From positions 11,457,904 through 11,521,903 of the forward strand of contig CM022672.1 in the NCBI GenBank assembly GCA_012295275.1: DNA of 64,000 nucleotides. The letters run 5' to 3'. The notes below the pieces were generated by a model, which had not been told where the DNA came from, made no database searches, and worked only from the letters and a program-made list of their open reading frames with translations. The stretch is from Chrysomallon squamiferum (Eukaryota; Mollusca; Gastropoda; Neomphalida; Peltospiridae). Below are positions 48,697-64,000 of the stretch, piece after piece. Both the position numbers and the translations under genes were made by a program. Every line of letters starts with the position of its first letter. Positions within the stretch are counted from its first letter, which is position 1.

Positions 48697-48914
48697 AGCC
48701 TTCTGAACACTTATTTTATGGGCAGATAACGTGCCCCTGATTAACAGGTTAAACAGGAGTGGTAGAATCAAATTACATACTAACGTCATACACGTATTAA
48801 GTTTCTTTTGTCCTTTTCAAGTTTATTGCGAAAGCTGGCCATTCAAAGGCTCGTTACAATGTACGATTTGGTTGTCACGGCCAGTAAATCTCACAGAATA
48901 TGTGCCTTAAACGT

Positions 48915-49014
<100 letters not shown>

Positions 49015-49554
49015 GTCTAAATTGGATTTTGAACAGTTTTCACGTCATAACGTGTTCATTAACTTCATCAAAAAAATATATTGTTTTATACGTATAAATA
49101 AATAAAGGTTAATAATATACATTTCAAAACTCTTCACTAAAATTTGCATTTTTTTTTTATCTTGTGTAATCTCGTTAAAATCTGAAGCAATGCTAAAGTT
49201 CTGAATATTAAACTGTGAATACTTTTTTACAACCTTAACATTTATTATTTCAGTGCTTTGATTCTACACAATACATAGATGTTAGCAGAAATGTTAGTAA
49301 TAATTAACATTAGTAAACATCAGTTAAGGCACTTAACCTCGAATGTAAGGGAATTCAGGATCATTACATCATTACATGCATTTACCAAAAGTTACAACTA
49401 AGTTAACTCAGAACTGTATTGCTGTACTGATATAACAAGGGAAAAAAATAAACACTGAAAATCAAGTTATGTTTGCTGCAGACTGCAGTATAATGACGTC
49501 TGTAATGAGATCTAGCCTCTGTTTCACAGTGGTTTATCTTATCGAGCGTCAGTC

Positions 49555-49707
49555 ATGTGGAAAAGTAATTTGAAGGCGAAGATTGCATTCATAATTATTG
49601 TTTATCTCGCAACTCTGCCTTTGTGTTGCATAGATTACAATGACGTAGCATTTCTGATTCCATCATCGTCAGCATATCACAGAGATAAACTTAGCATTCT
49701 CATTTAG
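49555..49707 (+). CDS. Possible small secreted peptide ORF (50 aa)
   Basis: Not recognised and short. ATG at 49555 opens MWKSNLKAKIAFIIIVYLA, a textbook n- and h-region, then TLPLCC as a possible cleavage site, and a 25-residue mature part (YNDVAFLIPSSSAYHRDK) ending at TAG. Unlike the neighbouring frames it contains no simple repeat. TGACGTCT lies just upstream. It could be a peptide precursor, a first exon or chance. Confidence 0.25.
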   Translation: MWKSNLKAKIAFIIIVYLATLPLCCIDYNDVAFLIPSSSAYHRDKLSILI

Positions 49708-50753
49708 ACTTCAGCTGAGCTGAATTTTGTTTCCGGAAATTACTGTTTGTGTTTAGAGTGAATTAATATTATCGATTAACAGACCTCATCTTTCCCTCTG
49801 CATATGCATTGCTTTATTATTTACGCACTGCATTTGTTTCCAGAGGGGGCCTATCCCATGACTGTGTACTTTATGTTATCTGTAAGCCTATTCTGTATGG
49901 TGTGTATGTAATAGTTATTCTATTTTATAATTAATATTTAAGATTGACTGATAAACAGAGCACCAGTGAACAGATTATTTATTAATTAATGGTTGGACCA
50001 CCATGGACTTCAAAAAAATAGATTAGTAAATAAATAAATAAATATGATACTGATGCGTATTGAATATTAGTGTTTTCAATGTGAGATGGATCGGAAATTT
50101 TTATTTGTTAATGAAAAATTCAATATATGAAGCAGGTTTGTATGCATGTAGACGTGCGTGCATGTGTCCGTGCGTTCCTGCGACCTTACGACCGTGCGTG
50201 TATATATTTATGTCTGATTGTGTGTGTTTACGTGCGTGCGTTTTAGATGATATCATACACAATTCTATAATGCATTATTAATCAGCTAATGGTAATAATA
50301 TGTCTTTTTTTGTTCTTCTTTTTTTTAGCAGTCTCATATCGTTTTAACGTTGCTGACCTGAATGTTTAACTTGTTCTTCCTCAACTTCCTAGTACCTTAA
50401 AAACGATTGGTCAGTTTCCAGTCTCTCAAGGATAAATCTAATACCTTCTTTTTTTTTCACCTTTTGAATACAAGAGGCTCTTCTTTGTTGTCACTTTGAA
50501 AGAAAGAAAAAAAAATTGGATACTTCACTGTGTATTTCTTTTCAGGACCATCAACCGTAACGAAGTATTACAGACTTTGCTAACATAGCCTGAAAAAGAT
50601 AATATGATAATGTATACGTGCAGCTTGTCAGAACATACAGTACAATGTGTCCTCGAGTCTGAACTAGCTGTCCTCAGTTTTTATGAAATAAATGCGCTTT
50701 ATCTTATATCTAACATGCCAGTGTATATGAACAAAATTTAACTTTGCCACCCC

Positions 50754-50756
<3 letters not shown>

Positions 50757-50849
<93 letters not shown>
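50757..50849. repeat. (CT)n microsatellite, 93 bases
   Basis: Uninterrupted CT dinucleotides. With the (AG)n tract at 51573 it forms a complementary pair about 720 bases apart. Confidence 0.97.
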
Positions 50850-50851
<2 letters not shown>

Positions 50852-51568
50852 CTTTGTTGTTAAATCTCTCAGAAATATTTTAAAATCTACATTCGATTTA
50901 TTATTATTGTTATTGTTGTTGTAGCTGCTGCATTTGTTGCTGTTGATGTATATTTTGAGTTGATAACGACATCTCACAAGATGCATTCATAAACAAGTCT
51001 GTGTACGTATAACACCAAGAAGCAGAAAATGAAACAAAGCACTAATAATCATACTGGCATTTCAGAGACATTTTGACAAAGAACTATCGTCATTGGTTTT
51101 ACCTTGTGGCTGGAAATTCCTTACTGCTTTCATACGGTGACTAAACCAGACTTTTTAATACTAATCGATGGAATCTATTGCAGTATTTCTTTTACCTGCA
51201 GAGTATTTGGTTATAAATAACAGAGAATAAAATGCTAACAGCTCTGACGGGAAAAACATTGTCGTAAGACTCGTGATATTTGTACAAAGAGATATCCCAG
51301 AGGGTAGTAACTGCTATGTTCTAATTAGACCTATACTTGGGCTACTGACGAGGACTCTGCGAGTATGCGAGACGAATGACGTTATGACATAGATGAGAAG
51401 CTTTGTCTATAATTATATAAAACAGAATGCTAATGAGAATTTTTTTTTTTTTTTTTTTTAAATGACAAAATAATAAAGGTCATTCGTGACGATTTATAGA
51501 AAGAGTTCGTCTCTATGCGTGAGAGAGAATGACCGAGATAGAGATTGATGCTTGTGTGTATGACAAAG

Positions 51569-51739
<171 letters not shown>

Positions 51740-52229
51740 AGAGTTCATGTTAGTGTGTATGACAGAGAAAGAAAACAAGCAGGCTAATCCTCTCCTTAAA
51801 TTACGATCACAAACACTTCGTTATTCTGTTTATTTAACAATTTTAAGGTTATGATAACTCGTAAATATAAATATTTATCTACAACATAACAAAATATTGA
51901 TGAAATAAAAGTAAATATAATAATTAATGAATAGTGGAAGAATAAAATAAAATGAAAACAATCTAGTATATTAGAAATATAAAATATAAAATCAAATCAT
52001 TAGGAAGAAGAAAAAATAAATCCAGTCAAATCAATAACAACAATAATAATCTTCAGCAGAAACTGAAAGCAAAGGATATCCGTGCCTACGCCTCTCCAGT
52101 CTGAAACAAATATTTTCCAAATAAAAAATGGGTTCAGTCGAGATTTCATTTCAAAAACAGATATGAACTAAAATGATATATGATTATTGACTTTAATAAA
52201 AGAAAGCATAAAATAAAAGAACAATGAAG

Positions 52230-52275
<46 letters not shown>

Positions 52276-53181
52276 TAATAACAACAATAGCAGTAGTAGT
52301 AGTAATAATAATATGAATAAGTTTAATGAGTACTGGACGACATACACAAATTGATTGGTTTTACTTAAATTTTACACACTGTCAATACTTTTGTGTTACA
52401 GCTGTTCCATTTCGTGCAGGTATGTGTCACGTGTCTAATACATTATATTTAAATATTTGTTTTGGAGGTTGTTTTTTGTTGTTTTTTATTTATTGTCTAT
52501 TACAATGAACAATCCTAATTAGTTTTCATCGTTTTACATTTCGCGCCCACAATGAAAGATTGCATAGTTGCAGAAAAAAAAAAAAAAAAAAAAAAAGTGA
52601 TAAAAATAGGTGTTGGTCAAAACCGTATTAATATTCGTAAAACATGTACAAAAATCGATTTATCCGTATGCATATAAATGCATAGATGTTCAGTAAAAAA
52701 ATAATTATTGCGATAAAAAAAAAAAAAAAAAAAAAACGTTCAACACTATAAAGCAAAAGATAGGACCGCATGCCAAATAATTTCACCAGAAGATAATTCT
52801 CCAACTGCAGAGAACGTTTGGTTATTTTTACGTAATCTGAAAGTGATGTGACTGTGAGACAAGATACAAAATTAGCAACAGTAAGCTCTGAACAAATATT
52901 AAAATGTCTGTATCCGGCTACGGGATACTGCCCATCCTACTGAATCTTTGGAAAAGCGGAAAAAAATATATTATCAGGCGAAAGGACGTAGGAGGGGTTA
53001 TATACTCACTTACTATCTTAACTGCGGATTGCTTCATGTTGTAATAATGTCACGTGTCGTATTAATAGAAAGAAGAAAAAGAACGCGAACAAGACAACAA
53101 TAACAATACTGCAATACCAATGGGAATAGTAACGACAACAAAAACAACAATAATAGTAAATTAATTATAATTTAATAGTAA

Positions 53182-53273
<92 letters not shown>
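53182..53273. repeat. Palindromic (AAT)n-(TTA)n microsatellite
   Basis: About 19 AAT units turn directly into about 11 ATT/TTA units, giving perfect self-complementarity of at least 30 bases per arm with almost no loop. Confidence 0.9.
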
Positions 53274-53276
<3 letters not shown>

Positions 53277-54375
53277 GAATATAAATTTGGGCATGAAATG
53301 GCACTTTGATTGGTAGAGTCACTGTTGATTTGTGATTAATAAATAATTTGTGTGATTAAGCGTGGATTTAAAAAATTTTTAACACTCACTCTCAGATGTT
53401 TATAAAAGAAATTTTATTCATTCACCCGTTTCTTTATGCTTTGGGTAATGTTCGTCTTAGTTTCACTTGCGTATAACTTTGTAAAAAATATATTTTGTCA
53501 CAAAATAAAATATATATTAACCCATTTATTAAGAGTTTACTTTGTACACTCACTCTCCATTCACCCCAAAATAATTTTATTAACGTTTGGGTGAACAATT
53601 CCTACCGATTAACTTCAGAAAACACAGAAACAAAAACATATAACAGTATATTTTTATTTGCTTGTCTTTTTTATTTTTCTAATTTTTTGTTACGTGTATG
53701 TGTGTGTTAAATATCATCATATTGTTGTTGTTTCTATGTTGTTGTTTTTACTCCTACTACTACTACTACTACTACAATTATTATTATTATTATTATTATT
53801 TTATTATTATTATTATTATTATAATTATCATATCATTAAAGTTTTTACTGTATTTTTTATTTCTTTAATAAATAAATATTTTTTTATAAACATGTGTATG
53901 TATTTTACATATAATTCACTTGTTAATGTTCATCACACTTGTTCATCAGTTATTTCAACTGACTGAAGTATTTTGTAAAAAGAACATAATATAAATTTTT
54001 AACATTTTTAACATTTCATCGTTTTTCTTGTTTCAGCTTGTTAAGGTATAATATTCATGTCAACTAATCGCGGTGAAATATTCCAGCTAAACGTTTAACA
54101 CGAATACGTACGTGTTTTGAATAATAATCATTTTCAAATCATTTGTAAGCAGACCAGGCAGAGTTACTTCCCCTGATACTCGACAACTATTTTTTGTGTG
54201 TGTGTTTCTTTTTCTGTTATATTTTGCAGGCGTGTTGGAAAGACAGTTATTATTAATATTATATATACTGTTAACCAGAATGCATTTTCAAAGTTCCTTA
54301 TTTAACAAATTTTACATGTTTATATCCAATTCAGTATTATTATTATTAATTTTTTTGTCGTATATGGATAGATAG

Positions 54376-54479
<104 letters not shown>

Positions 54480-54805
54480 ATTTACTCAGTGGATACTTTG
54501 TAACAATAATGATAATATTTTTAAAAAGAAAATATTAGTTTAATGTGTTAATACGTATTTCAGATAAATGAAATAAATATGATACCTGAGACAGAATATT
54601 CCTTATTCATGTTTAATATTAAGTGGTCAGTAATTTCAACCTGGTAAAATATTATATCCAAAGCAGAAAAATGTTATAAAATACAAAAATATTAACAACC
54701 AACTGATTAGATGAATTAACCTAAACATTAAATAAATTCCAATTCAGTTACTTATAATTAAATTTGTATTTATTTATTTATATTAAAATGTACGGCGGAA
54801 GTTAT

Positions 54806-54839
<34 letters not shown>

Positions 54840-55615
54840 CAAAGATTAGTACTTCCGGTGTGAACGTGCTCAGCGTGAAGTACGCCAGTGTCACATAGCT
54901 GCACCGACAAGATTTATTCCCCTTGTGATATACATGATGCAAAGGTCAATAGAGCAGACCTATATTACGCACCGTATGTATTTAATGAAGTGTGACGTAT
55001 ATATCACATCTTGACGTATTTTATAATTATATAATCAATATGACAAATTATTAAACTTTAGTAATAATATAGCAACAATTCTTTCTTTGTTTCTTTCTTT
55101 CTCTCTCTCGTACACACACACACACACTGTAACGCGCGCGCAGATGCACGCACGCCTCCAAACACATTGTTATACACATCTGTTTTGTCTTTAGATGTTA
55201 TTATCTGTGATGTTTATATTGTGTGATGTGAAAAAAAGAAAAAAGTTTCACATATATAAATAACAAAATTAAACTGTAAGAAAGCATAATAATGGGAAGA
55301 GCTTATTCATCAGTAAAACTCAAAAATATTTTTTTGTCTCTCAAATATCAAGTTTTTTGGTGATAAATTTAAGATAAAACAACGAATGAATAGCTCAAAA
55401 TAAATGATCACGTTTTATTTGAATTAAAAATGTTTTGGATTTAATGATGATATTATTAGTTAATTTCTTTTTCTTCTTCTTCTTTTTATTTTTAATTATC
55501 TTTTGTTCAAGACACTGACTGTTTTTCTAATTCAAGTAGACAACTAATTATTATTATTTTGAAACTAAAACAAAAAAATGAAATGTGGTGCGAGATAATA
55601 GTGTAAGAATAACAA

Positions 55616-55670
55616 ACCGGAAGTCAAATAATCTGACGCAAGCGCAAGGTTCCGTTTACATCACACGTGC
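55616..55670 (+). promoter_or_regulatory. HSPA9 promoter motifs: ETS/GABP, NRF-1-like, E-box
   Basis: ACCGGAAGT at 55616-55624 is an ETS/GABP (NRF-2) site. GACGCAAGCGCAAG at 55635-55648 approximates the NRF-1 palindrome. CACGTG at 55664-55669 is an E-box. All lie within 110 bases of the start codon and stand out from AT-rich flanks. GABP and NRF-1 sites are characteristic of nuclear genes for mitochondrial proteins, which fits the product. Confidence 0.5.
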
Positions 55671-55721
55671 GAGACGTTGTGTTTTAGCTCTGTCTTCTTC
55701 GGATAAAAAAGTACTTCAAAA

Positions 55722-64000
<8,279 letters not shown>

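Overview
The window is metazoan nuclear DNA: AT-rich, intron-dense, spliceosomal GT/AG genes, very long simple-sequence tracts, LTR-retrotransposon debris and a tRNA-derived SINE-like unit. The proteins and the repeat style fit a lophotrochozoan, most likely a mollusc and perhaps a cephalopod; that assignment is inference. No bacterial features, CRISPR array or rRNA genes are visible.

Layout. 1-6096: non-coding and microsatellite-rich, with a long fold-back at 3.15-3.66 kb. 6097-11280 (+): complete six-exon 1-acylglycerol-3-phosphate acyltransferase (AGPAT1/2 type, 274 aa). 11.3-22.1 kb: AT-rich, probably the two converging 3'UTRs. 22104-28469 (-): complete seven-exon uridine-cytidine kinase (UCK, 250 aa). 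28.8-33.34 kb: retroelement block, including a decayed Gypsy-type LTR element. 33.8-38.37 kb: tandem, scrambled second copy of the UCK locus lacking exons 2, 3 and 5 (pseudogene). 42732-43205 (-): intact single-exon 157-aa gene that I do not recognise. 45110-45355 (-): an unlisted open frame that looks coding. 45.4-55.6 kb: microsatellites and a few small signal-peptide-like ORFs. 55722 to the right edge (+): fourteen exons (577 codons) of mitochondrial HSP70/mortalin (HSPA9); the 3' end lies outside the window.

How the parts relate. AGPAT makes phosphatidic acid in the ER, UCK salvages uridine and cytidine, and mortalin folds and imports mitochondrial proteins. They look like unrelated housekeeping neighbours, not a cluster. 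The main local story is structural. The UCK locus was duplicated in tandem and one copy took a ~4.5 kb insertion 5' of UCK, while the other keeps the empty site but has had its exons deleted, duplicated and fused. The most notable regulatory signal is six perfect CRE palindromes (TGACGTCA) between 39.3 and 48.3 kb, on both sides of the unknown 157-aa gene. All exon calls come from reading splice sites and reading-frame phase by eye; no searches were run.
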